Below are positions 18,595 to 26,993 of a stretch of 64,000 bases of DNA, one piece after another. The position numbers were made by a program, and so were the translations under genes. Where the stretch lies: the NCBI RefSeq assembly GCF_024585265.1, contig NZ_CP036533.1, positions 6,147,001 to 6,211,000 of the forward strand, in the 5' to 3' direction. This DNA is from Bradyrhizobium sp. WBAH42 (GTDB lineage Bacteria; Pseudomonadota; Alphaproteobacteria; Rhizobiales; Xanthobacteraceae). A model generated the notes under the pieces. It made no database searches, was not told where the DNA came from, and saw nothing but the letters and a program-made list of their open reading frames with translations. Within the stretch, counting starts at the first letter, position 1. Each line of letters starts with the position of its first letter.

Positions 18595-18605
18595 TTGGGA
18601 GATCT

Positions 18606-18702
18606 CGTAGGGTGGGCTAAGCGTAGCGTGCCCACCATTGCCAGATATTGCGCAGAGATGGTGGGCACGGCGCGCGAAGTGCGCGCCTTTGCCCACCCTA
18701 CG
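18606..18702. repeat. Family D palindromic repeat
   Basis: CGTAGGGTGGGC on the left and GCCCACCCTACG on the right, with inner GCGTGCCCACC and GGTGGGCACGG arms. It fills the spacer between the convergent glycosyltransferase and usg genes. The only other copy in the window is at 44908. Confidence 0.9.
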
Positions 18703-18717
18703 AGACCGCTGCGCTGT

Positions 18718-19005
18718 TCAATGCAGCCGGAACACGCCGTCGACGGCGCGGAGCTCGGCCGGCTTGATCAGCTTGCAATGTGCCACCGTGACTGAGTGGA
18801 GGGGACCGTCGAGCTTCTCCTGCCAGAACGCCAGGAAGTCGGTCAGCGCGGGGAATTTCGGAAACATGTCGTAGTTCTGCCAGACATAGGTCTGCAGCAG
18901 CGAGGGATGATCCGGCATCCGATAGAGAATTTGTGCCGTCGTCAGCCCGTAGCCCAGCATCTGTTTCCGAAATTCCTCGGAAACGCCCCCAACGCGCAGT
19001 CCCAT
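18718..19005 (-). CDS. usg: Usg-family protein
   Basis: 95 residues. The start ATG at 19005 is fixed by a near-perfect AAGGAGGT ribosome site. The sequence FRKQMLGYGLTTAQILYRMP, then LLQTYVWQNYDMFPKFP and PLHSVTVAHCKLIKPAE, is the conserved body of the small Usg family, known as an upstream gene of trp genes in alphaproteobacteria and of unknown function. Here it is not beside trp genes but divergent from groESL. Confidence 0.9.
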   Translation of the reverse strand: MGLRVGGVSEEFRKQMLGYGLTTAQILYRMPDHPSLLQTYVWQNYDMFPKFPALTDFLAFWQEKLDGPLHSVTVAHCKLIKPAELRAVDGVFRLH

Positions 19006-19291
19006 GCCAAACCTCCTTTGCAGGAGCGCATTTGCGGGGGTGGCCTGTCCGTGCCCCGGGAGCCACCCGGAAACGATGCGCTCACATGAGAGAAATGTGA
19101 CGCAAACTGACAACTCATCTCAAGCCCAAAAGTTTAACAAGCTGTTGAAATTCAATGCTTTAGCAGCAGAGACGACTCCGTGCTAATACGGCCTCCCAAG
19201 CGGCCTCGAAGAGGCCGCCGAGGCTGGTTAACGATGGCAAAGGGTTTCTGGCAGTCCGCGCTTTCGGCTGCTATTTTTTCTGCTACAAACC

Positions 19292-19320
19292 CTTGCCCCC
19301 GCAAAATTCCTGTCCTATTT
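19292..19320 (+). promoter_or_regulatory. Candidate sigma-32 (RpoH) promoter of groESL
   Basis: CTTGCC at 19292-19297 and CCTATTT at 19314-19320, spaced 16 bases, fit the alphaproteobacterial heat-shock promoter pattern and lie just upstream of the CIRCE operator. The preceding spacer (19006-19291) shows no other clear signal. Confidence 0.55.
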
Positions 19321-19334
19321 CAGCGTCGCCCGTG

Positions 19335-19361
19335 CTAGCACTCACGGGCAACGATTGCTAA
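19335..19361 (+). promoter_or_regulatory. CIRCE operator (HrcA site)
   Basis: CTAGCACTC, nine bases, GATTGCTAA. This matches the CIRCE inverted repeat (TTAGCACTC-N9-GAGTGCTAA) with two changes. It stands 44 bases before groES, so HrcA should repress this groESL copy and release it on heat shock. Confidence 0.9.
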
Positions 19362-19404
19362 CAACCTCAAAACCTCAACCCGAGCAATTGCTTAGGAGGA
19401 CTGC

Positions 19405-19719
19405 ATGAAATTCCGTCCGCTTCACGACCGCGTCGTGGTCAAGCGCATCGACGCCGAAGAGAAGACCGCTGGCGGCATCATCATTCCCGACACTGCCAAG
19501 GAAAAGCCCTCCCAGGGCGAAGTCGTCGCCGTCGGCCCCGGTGGCCGCGACGAAGCTGGCAAGCTGATCCCGATCGACCTGAAGGTCGGCGACCGCGTGC
19601 TGTTCGGCAAGTGGTCCGGCACCGAGGTCAAGATCGACGGCCAGGACCTGCTGATCATGAAGGAGAGCGACGTGATGGGCGTTCTCGAAGTCAGCGAGTC
19701 CAAGAAGAAGGCGGCTTAA
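19405..19719 (+). CDS. groES: Co-chaperonin GroES
   Basis: 104 residues, full length. [20 protein letters not shown] begins the protein and the mobile loop [20 protein letters not shown], which docks onto GroEL, is intact. It forms the heptameric lid of the GroEL folding chamber in the cytosol. A strong AGGAGGA site precedes the start, and groEL follows after 45 bases. Control is expected from the CIRCE element and the heat-shock promoter upstream. Bradyrhizobium carries several groESL operons; this would be one of the HrcA-controlled copies. Confidence 0.97.
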   Translation: MKFRPLHDRVVVKRIDAEEKTAGGIIIPDTAKEKPSQGEVVAVGPGGRDEAGKLIPIDLKVGDRVLFGKWSGTEVKIDGQDLLIMKESDVMGVLEVSESKKKAA

Positions 19720-21405
<1,686 letters not shown>

Positions 21406-21436
21406 TCCAGCCTCTCAGGCAAAGTCGAGACACGCG

Positions 21437-21465
21437 AAACCCCGGCAGCGATGCCGGGGTTTTTG
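21437..21465 (+). terminator. Intrinsic terminator after groEL
   Basis: AAACCCCGGC, GCGAT-like loop, GCCGGGGTTT and a T run form a compact GC stem with a U tract, 32 bases after the groEL stop codon. Confidence 0.93.
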
Positions 21466-21496
21466 TTTGGGCGATGCACGTCAAAGTGGTAAAATG

Positions 21497-21537
21497 GTCA
21501 TTCCGGGGCGCGACGAAGTCGCGAACCCGGAATCCAT
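21497..21537. repeat. Family A repeat, left hairpin flanking the GIY-YIG gene
   Basis: GTCATTCCGGGGCGCGACGA to CGAACCCGGAATCCAT is the same left hairpin as in the complete family A copies at 9484, 36405 and 48864. After it come TTCACCACTTGCTC, similar to the usual spacer start TCATCCACCAC, and then the ATG of the GIY-YIG gene. Confidence 0.92.
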
Positions 21538-21551
21538 TTCACCACTTGCTC

Positions 21552-21839
21552 ATGGCCTACTACGTCTATCTCCTCGCCAGCAAGAAATACGGCACGCTCT
21601 ACATCGGCGTGACGAACGACATCGTTCGCCGTATCCATGAACATAAGAGCAAAGCCGTCGCCGGTTTCAGCAAGAGATACTCTGTCGACAGGCTCGTTTG
21701 GTTCGAAATCTACGACGATCCCCTAACTGCCATCGCGCGCGAGAAGGAATTGAAGAAGTGGCGACGGGAATGGAAGGTCCGGCTTATTGAGGAGAAGAAT
21801 CCCCAGTGGATCGACCTATATCCACAAATCGCGAGCTGA
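21552..21839 (+). CDS. Small GIY-YIG endonuclease (URI-type, COG2827)
   Basis: 95 residues from the ATG at 21552. The frame is open upstream only because it passes through the repeat. GIY corresponds to YVYLL at 4-8 and YIG is LYIGVT at 16-21; the catalytic-type Arg is in DIVRRIHEH (26-27) and the conserved Glu in AIAREKELKKW. Stand-alone proteins of this type are predicted single-domain nucleases of unknown role. The gene is enclosed by the two hairpins of a family A repeat, 14 bases after the left one and 12 bases before the right one. The gene seems intact. Confidence 0.9.
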   Translation: MAYYVYLLASKKYGTLYIGVTNDIVRRIHEHKSKAVAGFSKRYSVDRLVWFEIYDDPLTAIAREKELKKWRREWKVRLIEEKNPQWIDLYPQIAS

Positions 21840-21851
21840 GCTTGCAGATTG

Positions 21852-21892
21852 ATGGATTCCGGGCTCAGCGCTTCGCGCTGCCCCGGAATGAC
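21852..21892. repeat. Family A repeat, right hairpin flanking the GIY-YIG gene
   Basis: ATGGATTCCGGGCTCAGCGC to GCTGCCCCGGAATGAC is the right hairpin of the element, inverted relative to the left one at 21497. Together the two and the gene make a 396-base unit with inverted ends. Confidence 0.92.
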
Positions 21893-21943
21893 AGCCCGGA
21901 TAGAGCGCGCGCAACCAGGCGCTGCGCGCTGCCCCGGAATGAC
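21893..21943. repeat. Partial extra family A hairpin
   Basis: AGCCCGGATAGAGCGCGC to GCGCTGCCCCGGAATGAC is a decayed further right half directly attached to the unit above, so repeat ends have been duplicated here. Confidence 0.7.
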
Positions 21944-21951
21944 GGGGCGCC

Positions 21952-22698
21952 TCACTCCACCTTCCCGATCCGCTCGAAGCGCGGCTCGCCGTCCTCGTCG
22001 AGCGACCAGAAAATCCGCGTCACCTTGCCGATGAGATTGTCCATCGGCACGAAGCCGAATGTCGACTGCATGCGGCTGTCGGTGGAATTGTCGCGGTTGT
22101 CGCCGAGCACGAAGAAGTGGCCCGGCGGCACCGTGAAGACGTTGGTGTTGTCGAGGGTGCCGTCGTCGGCGCAGTCGTAGGTCACATAGGACGCGCCGCT
22201 CGGCAGCGTCTCGCGCCAGCGCTTGACGGCCGCGCGGTCGTCGACACCGCAGGCCTCGCCGGCGGGTGTCGCCTCCAGGGCGACGCGCGTCACCGGGCGG
22301 CCGTTGAGGATGAGCTGGCCCTGCCGCATCTGGATGCGGTCTCCGGGCAGGCCGACGACGCGCTTGACGTAGTCGACAGAACTGTCCTTCGCCGTCCGGA
22401 ACACGACGATGTCGCCATATTCGGGATCGGCGGCGAGGATGCGGCCCGAGATCCAGGACGGCGCGAACGTGAGCGAATGGCGGCCATACCCGTAGGCATA
22501 TTTCGCCGCGAAGACGTAGTCGCCGACCATCAGCGTCGGTGCCATCGAACCGGACGGAATGTTGAACGGCTGATACAGGACGAAGCGAAACAGGATCACC
22601 GGCGACCACAGCACCGGGATCATCAGGATCAGGACAACGATCGCCTTCCAGTCGCTGGATCGCGCCGCGGGGCGGATCGATTCCTGAAGAACGGTCAT
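21952..22698 (-). CDS. lepB: Signal peptidase I
   Basis: 248 residues from the ATG at 22698 (MTVLQESIRPAARSSD). It removes signal peptides from exported proteins at the inner membrane. One N-terminal membrane anchor (about 18-42) is followed by box B NIPSGSMAPTLMVGDYVF with the nucleophile Ser 51, box D DYVKRVVGLPGD with Lys 112, and box E VLGDNRDNSTDSR. Length and order are normal. It is not next to acpS, rnc or era as in many alphaproteobacteria, so it may be a second copy. Confidence 0.93.
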   Translation of the reverse strand: MTVLQESIRPAARSSDWKAIVVLILMIPVLWSPVILFRFVLYQPFNIPSGSMAPTLMVGDYVFAAKYAYGYGRHSLTFAPSWISGRILAADPEYGDIVVFRTAKDSSVDYVKRVVGLPGDRIQMRQGQLILNGRPVTRVALEATPAGEACGVDDRAAVKRWRETLPSGASYVTYDCADDGTLDNTNVFTVPPGHFFVLGDNRDNSTDSRMQSTFGFVPMDNLIGKVTRIFWSLDEDGEPRFERIGKVE

Positions 22699-22828
22699 GT
22701 GCCTTCCCTGATCAAGACGTTGCGGCCCCAAGATGACGCAACCTGCGAGCGTACTCAATCCCGCCGAACTCAAATTGGTCGCGCCGCGCGCTGATCGCGT
22801 TCATCGCAGACGGCGGCAACGCAGATGT

Positions 22829-22854
22829 GAAGGGCCGCCCGTGGGCGGCCCTTC
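22829..22854 (-). terminator. Stem-loop downstream of the slipin gene
   Basis: GAAGGGCCGCCC and GGGCGGCCCTTC form a perfect 12-base stem with a two-base loop starting four bases after the stop codon of the slipin gene. No clear U tract follows on the minus strand, so termination is probable but not certain. Confidence 0.6.
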
Positions 22855-22857
22855 GGT

Positions 22858-24021
22858 TCATGCGCTCTCGGGCGCCTTCAGGCGCACGAGCCGGGTCAGC
22901 AGCGCATCGAGGCCCTGGCCGTCACCGGCATGGAGGTCGATGCGGCCGACCTTCTCGACCAGCCGCTCCAGCGACTCCAGCTCCTTGAGCCGCAGCAGCA
23001 GGGGGTTCTCCTCCATCAGGCGGGCAGTGTTCAGGAGCGAACGCGTCGCCGCGGTCTCCTCCTGCCGGCGGATCAGGTTCGCCTTCGCGACCCGCTCCGC
23101 CTCCACCACCTTGTTCACCAGCTCCCGGATCTCGCCGGGCAGGATCACGTCCTTGACGCCGAGCTCGGTGACCTCGACGCCGGACTCCGCGACGCGTGCC
23201 CGCACATAGTCGCGCAGCTCCGCATCCAGCGCCGCCTTCGCCGACAGCACCTCGTCCAGCGTCCGGCCAGCTACCGCCTCGCGGATCGCGAACTGCACCA
23301 GGCGGTACAGCCACGCATCCACGTCGGGCACGGTCGCAACCGTGCGCTCGGGATCGACCACCTTACGGAACGCCGTCAGCGTCACCCGCAGCGCGATGCG
23401 ATCCTTGGTCAGCATCTCCTGCGCGGTGATCTCGACCGCCTGGGGCCGCAGGTCGAGGCGCTTCACCTCGATCTTGCGGCCGACGGTCCAGAAGGCGTGC
23501 CGGCCGGGCGCGAGCCGCTCGGTGAGCCGGCCCTCGACATAGAGCAGGCCCGCCTCGTGGTTCTCGACCACCGTCTCCGACGTCACGGCCGAACGGTTGC
23601 GCTCGATCATGGCCAGATGTCGCGCGCTGACCTTGGGATCAGCGGACACATCGATGCGCTCGACATCGATGCGGGTTGCGACCTTCCAGTAGACGCGCAC
23701 CTGCCAGGGCGTCATCAGATGCACGGGCCGGCCGTCGAGGCTGACGATGGCGATCTCGTCCGCCTTGGTCTCGACCGCCTCGAACAGTTCGGCGGCCAGA
23801 TCAGGCCGCGCGGCCTTCAGCACTGCATAGCGCTCCGCAGAAAATTCGCTGCGGACCACGTCGAGCACCTCGGCCTTCAGCTCGTGCAGGGGATCGAACA
23901 GGCGATGCTTGCCGGGCGCGAGCACGCGCACGAGCTGCCCGTTGCGCGTCAGCAACGCACGCTCGCCATCCTTCACCGTCACGTTCAGCATCAGCAAGTG
24001 CCAGCCCTTGTTCAAAGTCAT
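22858..24021 (-). CDS. Slipin/stomatin-like SPFH (band 7) protein
   Basis: 387 residues; the start at 24021 is supported by GGAGG four bases upstream. A duplicated N-terminal region (RNGQLVRVLAPGKHRLFDPL, later GRLTERLAPGRHAFW) precedes a band 7 domain with VTLTAFRKVVDPERTVATVP and IREAVAGRTLDEVLSAKA, and then a charged helical tail rich in E, R and L (EAERVAKANLIRRQEETAAT). SPFH proteins oligomerise on membranes and organise microdomains or regulate proteases. No strong transmembrane segment is obvious, so membrane contact would be peripheral. The usual NfeD-like partner is not adjacent. Confidence 0.85.
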   Translation of the reverse strand: MTLNKGWHLLMLNVTVKDGERALLTRNGQLVRVLAPGKHRLFDPLHELKAEVLDVVRSEFSAERYAVLKAARPDLAAELFEAVETKADEIAIVSLDGRPVHLMTPWQVRVYWKVATRIDVERIDVSADPKVSARHLAMIERNRSAVTSETVVENHEAGLLYVEGRLTERLAPGRHAFWTVGRKIEVKRLDLRPQAVEITAQEMLTKDRIALRVTLTAFRKVVDPERTVATVPDVDAWLYRLVQFAIREAVAGRTLDEVLSAKAALDAELRDYVRARVAESGVEVTELGVKDVILPGEIRELVNKVVEAERVAKANLIRRQEETAATRSLLNTARLMEENPLLLRLKELESLERLVEKVGRIDLHAGDGQGLDALLTRLVRLKAPESA

Positions 24022-24331
24022 GACACGCCTCCATCATGTTGCCTCCGGCCGAACGCGGCCGGATAGCGGGTTGCGTTTGCAAAGGACGTGAGGACGCGGA
24101 CGACGCTTCCGATGAAATCGGCGGGCCGGGGCTTGAGCTTGCACGATGACGGGCGCACGCGCGATCGCGCGAGACGTGTCGCGCGGTCATGCGGAGCCAC
24201 CCGGCATCGGCGCAAGCGGTATCGACCCGCGGCGCAAAGCCGGTCTCACAGTGTCGTTGTTCGGACGAAAGCCTTTTGGGCAATGCGGCCGGACGGCGAC
24301 TGAAGCGCGCGTCCGGTCCCCTTCAGAGGTA
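24022..24331. other. Non-coding spacer upstream of the slipin gene
   Basis: No credible gene on either strand. It contains a few short GC hairpins (for example CGGACG with CGTCCG near 24290-24315) and, near 24216-24230, GCGG-TATCGAC-CCGC, which on the minus strand looks weakly like a tRNA T arm. Beyond that I see nothing. Confidence 0.5.
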
Positions 24332-24348
24332 TCAGCTTATGAGGCTGA
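24332..24348 (-). other. Isolated anticodon-arm-like hairpin with CAT
   Basis: On the minus strand TCAGC-CTCATAA-GCTGA has exactly the loop of an initiator-type tRNA-Met anticodon arm (anticodon CAT). No D arm, T arm or acceptor can be built around it, so it is at best a remnant of a third tRNA behind the two tRNA-like units. Confidence 0.3.
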
Positions 24349-24354
24349 AACGGA

Positions 24355-24428
24355 GCGCTGGAGCGGGATTCGAACCCGCGACAGGATGAGTCACAATCAT
24401 CTGCTCTACCAAACTGAGCTATCCTTTG
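24355..24428 (-). tRNA. tRNA-His-like sequence (anticodon GTG), degenerate acceptor
   Basis: On the minus strand the D arm (GCTC/GAGC), anticodon arm (GATGA-TTGTGAC-TCATC), 5-base variable loop and T arm (GCGGG-TTCGAAT-CCCGC) are all perfect. The acceptor stem fails: CAAAGGA against TCCAGCG gives only three neighbouring pairs plus an end pair, and no CCA is encoded. It may be a decayed tRNA, or one from a phage or tRNA array that shares bases with the preceding unit. Function is doubtful. Confidence 0.5.
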
Positions 24429-24498
24429 TGCAAGAGATCGGAATCGAACCGATGCCTTCGGGCTTTCAACCCGACGCTCTCCATGAGCTACGTCCTGC
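24429..24498 (-). tRNA. tRNA-Phe-like sequence (anticodon GAA)
   Basis: Minus strand. Acceptor GCAGGA pairs with TCTTGC (one G-T pair) around a C-C mismatch at the base of the stem; D arm GCTC-ATGGA-GAGC with an unusually short loop; anticodon arm TCGGG-TTGAAAG-CCCGA; T arm ATCGG-TTCGATT-CCGAT. About 70 bases, with no encoded CCA. It directly abuts the His-like unit. The short D loop and three bases between acceptor and D stem make it atypical; it could be functional, phage-derived or a pseudogene. Confidence 0.5.
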
Positions 24499-24692
24499 GT
24501 TTCTCCTTCATTCGGCGGAACACGAAACCGGAAGACCGGCCCGCGCCAGTCGGGATCTCAACGAGCCCGAACCCACGGCCTAGCGAAGGACGGCGCTAAT
24601 AGACCAGGCACGTTCGGGTTGCAAGGGGCTGGCTCAAGATTTTTCGTCGCAGCTTGCGCGGTGTGACGCGAGGATCACAGCGAGACATCACC

Positions 24693-25526
24693 TCAACCGC
24701 GCGACATCGCCTGGAAACACGCCCTCACCCAGTCGATGGTCACGCGCGCTGCAGCGTCGCGCTTGAGATGGTTCTGCACCAAGAGCCAGACGTCGCGGCG
24801 CTTCGGTAGCAGCGTGGCGCGCAGGCGGCGATCGCCGAGCAAGTCCGCGCAAACATACTCCGGCAACACGCCTGCGGCCTGATGCGCGCGGATCAGGTTA
24901 CGGATGACACGAACGTTGTCGGTGACGCAGCGCGCGCGGGCTTTCTTGGTGCGCAGGAATTGCATCTCGGGAATGGCACCGAGCTCGTCCGGATAGACGC
25001 AGAGCATCGGCTCGCCTTCGATCCTCGCAGGCTCGAAGTAATAGAGCTTGATGTCGCCGACCCTGGAGATCGCGAAATCGCCCTTGTCGGGCTTGCGGAG
25101 GCGGATGGCAAGATCGGCTTCCCAGCGCGAGAATTTGACGTTCTCGCTCGAGGTGAGGAATTGCAACGTCAGGCCGGGATGAGCGCGCAGGAAGTCGCTC
25201 GTGCGCGGCGACAGCACCGCCTCGGCGACCGTATTGGTGGAGGCGATGCGCAGACGTCCGACCGGACCTTCCAGGCTCTCGCTGAGGCGACCGATCTCGG
25301 CGGCATGTGCGGCCATCGCCTCGACATGCGCCAGCACCGCCTCGCAACTCCGCGTCGGCCGGCGGACGCCGTCGGCGGCCTCGAACAGACGCAAGCCGAG
25401 CGCACGCTCGATGCGCGACAGCCTGCGTCCGACCGTGGTCTCGTCGATGCGCAGCCGCGCGCTGGCGCCGGCGTAGGTGCCCTCGTCCCTGACGGCAGCG
25501 ATGATGCGCAGATCGTCCCAGTTCAT
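24693..25526 (-). CDS. LysR-family transcriptional regulator
   Basis: 277 residues. The N-terminal winged helix-turn-helix reads MNWDDLRIIAAVRDEGTYAG, ASARLRIDETTVGRRLSRIE and LGLRLFEA; the rest is a LysR effector domain starting near GPVGRLRIASTNTV. It binds a small co-inducer and activates or represses nearby genes. It is divergent from the isochorismatase-like and GST genes across a 129-base spacer, so those two are its likely targets. The effector is unknown. Confidence 0.92.
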   Translation of the reverse strand: MNWDDLRIIAAVRDEGTYAGASARLRIDETTVGRRLSRIERALGLRLFEAADGVRRPTRSCEAVLAHVEAMAAHAAEIGRLSESLEGPVGRLRIASTNTVAEAVLSPRTSDFLRAHPGLTLQFLTSSENVKFSRWEADLAIRLRKPDKGDFAISRVGDIKLYYFEPARIEGEPMLCVYPDELGAIPEMQFLRTKKARARCVTDNVRVIRNLIRAHQAAGVLPEYVCADLLGDRRLRATLLPKRRDVWLLVQNHLKRDAAARVTIDWVRACFQAMSRG

Positions 25527-25655
25527 AGCGCGAGGCTATACCGGCCCCGAGCGGCCTGCAATATCGCAGCCACCCGCTGCAATATCCCTGCATATCGGCA
25601 GGCCTCCGCGGCGCTATGTTTCGTTCAGCCTTTGCCCCCGGAGATTTCCAAGACC

Positions 25656-26249
25656 ATGACGACCGCGAAGACCCTGCTGCAGCTCGCCGGCGCCGATCTC
25701 ACCCCGCCGCGCCTTGCCGACGCCGCGCTGGTGCTGATCGATATCCAGAACGAGTATCTCGAAGGTCCTCTCGCTTTGCCCGAGGCGAGACCTGCGATCG
25801 CGCGGGCGGCTGCGCTCCTGGCACGGGCTCGCGAGAGCGGCGCCGCGATCTTCCATATCGCCCATCGCGGCAAGGCCGGCAGCCTGTTCGATCGCGGCGC
25901 GGACCGCGGCGCCATCGTCGCCGAACTGAGCCCCCGTGCCGGCGAGCTGGTGATCGAGAAGGAGTTGCCGAATGCGTTCGCCGGCACTGATTTGCAGGCG
26001 CGCCTTGCCGCAACCGACAGGAAGAACATCGTGCTGGCCGGCTTCATGACGCATATGTGCGTCAGCTCCACAGCGCGAGCCGCGCTCGACCTCGGTTTTC
26101 GCACGACGATCGATGCCGATTCCTGCGCCACGCGCGACCTGCCGGACGGCGGCGGCGGCACGCTGGACGCTCGAACCATCCATGAGGTTGCACTCGCCGA
26201 GCTATCCGACCGCTTCGCCATCATCGCGCGCGGCGATGCACTGAAATAA
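25656..26249 (+). CDS. Isochorismatase-like cysteine hydrolase
   Basis: 197 residues from the ATG at 25656; a far longer frame upstream is only the antisense of the LysR gene. The cysteine-hydrolase triad is visible: Asp in ALVLIDIQNEYLEGPLA, Lys in ELVIEKELPNAFAGT and Cys in AGFMTHMCVSSTARAALDLG, which also holds the cis-peptide region before Cys. Family members hydrolyse amides such as nicotinamide or N-carbamoyl compounds, or act on isochorismate; the substrate here is unknown. The GST gene follows after 12 bases, as one unit opposite the LysR regulator. Confidence 0.88.
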   Translation: MTTAKTLLQLAGADLTPPRLADAALVLIDIQNEYLEGPLALPEARPAIARAAALLARARESGAAIFHIAHRGKAGSLFDRGADRGAIVAELSPRAGELVIEKELPNAFAGTDLQARLAATDRKNIVLAGFMTHMCVSSTARAALDLGFRTTIDADSCATRDLPDGGGGTLDARTIHEVALAELSDRFAIIARGDALK

Positions 26250-26261
26250 CGGAGCAACGCG

Positions 26262-26900
26262 ATGCTGCAACTCTATTTCTCGCCGATGGCCTGCTCGCTT
26301 GCGAGCCGCATCGCGCTGATGGAAGCAGGCCTCGAGGCGCACTATCATCTGGTGCATCTCAGGACCAAGCAGGTCGTGGACGACGACAGCGACTTTCGCG
26401 ACGTAGCGCCGAAGGGAGCGGTGCCGGTCCTCGTGCTGGAGAACGGCGATCGGCTGACGGAGAGCGCGGCGGTGCTGCAATACATCGCCGATCTGAAACC
26501 GGAGACGGGTCTTGCGCCGCGGTTCGGCGATCCCGATCGCTATCGTCTGCAGGAATGGCTGAGTTTCGTCGGGACCGAGATCCACAAGGCGTTCCTGTTT
26601 CCGACCTTCTGGTACAAGGACGACGGCTCGCTCGCCAAGCCGCGCGCAAGGATCGGACAGACCTTGTCGGTGCCGGCAGCGCATCTGGCGGACCGCGAAT
26701 TCCTCGTCGGCAACGGCTTCACCGTGGCAGATGCCCATCTCACCTGGGCCCTGCTGCTGCTCCGTCCGGCAGGAGTAGACATCACGCAATGGCCGCCGCT
26801 GGCGGCCTATCTCGAACGCATGCAGGCGCGGCCCGTGGTGCGAGAGGCGATCGCCACCGAGATGGCGCTGCGCAAGACCATGCCCGCCAATGCCGCGTAG
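26262..26900 (+). CDS. Glutathione S-transferase family protein
   Basis: 212 residues. It begins MLQLYFSPMACSLASRIALM, a beta-class-like GST N terminus with Ser/Cys near position 10-12, then APKGAVPVLVLENGDRLTES, where the cis-Pro and ESAAV bind glutathione, and a helical C-terminal domain with NGFTVADAHLTWALLL, the N-capping box. It conjugates or reduces substrates with glutathione in the cytosol. It is cotranscribed with the hydrolase gene and closed by the terminator at 26944. Confidence 0.9.
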   Translation: MLQLYFSPMACSLASRIALMEAGLEAHYHLVHLRTKQVVDDDSDFRDVAPKGAVPVLVLENGDRLTESAAVLQYIADLKPETGLAPRFGDPDRYRLQEWLSFVGTEIHKAFLFPTFWYKDDGSLAKPRARIGQTLSVPAAHLADREFLVGNGFTVADAHLTWALLLLRPAGVDITQWPPLAAYLERMQARPVVREAIATEMALRKTMPANAA

Positions 26901-26943
26901 CAGGTCACCGGTGCGGGCAATGGCGCTGGCAAAGCGAAAAAAC

Positions 26944-26970
26944 AAAAGGGCCGCAGTGAGCGGCCCTTTT
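26944..26970. terminator. Bidirectional terminator between GST and DUF2778 genes
   Basis: AAAAGGGCCGC, AGTGA loop, GCGGCCCTTTT: a strong stem with A run on one side and T run on the other, located between two convergent genes and usable from both directions. Confidence 0.92.
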
Positions 26971-26993
26971 GCGTTACCGGGAATTGACTGAGA

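Noticed and set aside
21474..21551. N-terminal extension of the GIY-YIG protein.
   Set aside because: The extra codons are a translation of the family A hairpin; the GIY motif begins directly after ATG 21552.
24146..24583. A plus-strand open frame with WSGIRTRDRM-like sequence.
   Set aside because: It is the antisense of the tRNA-like units, a known cause of false genes.
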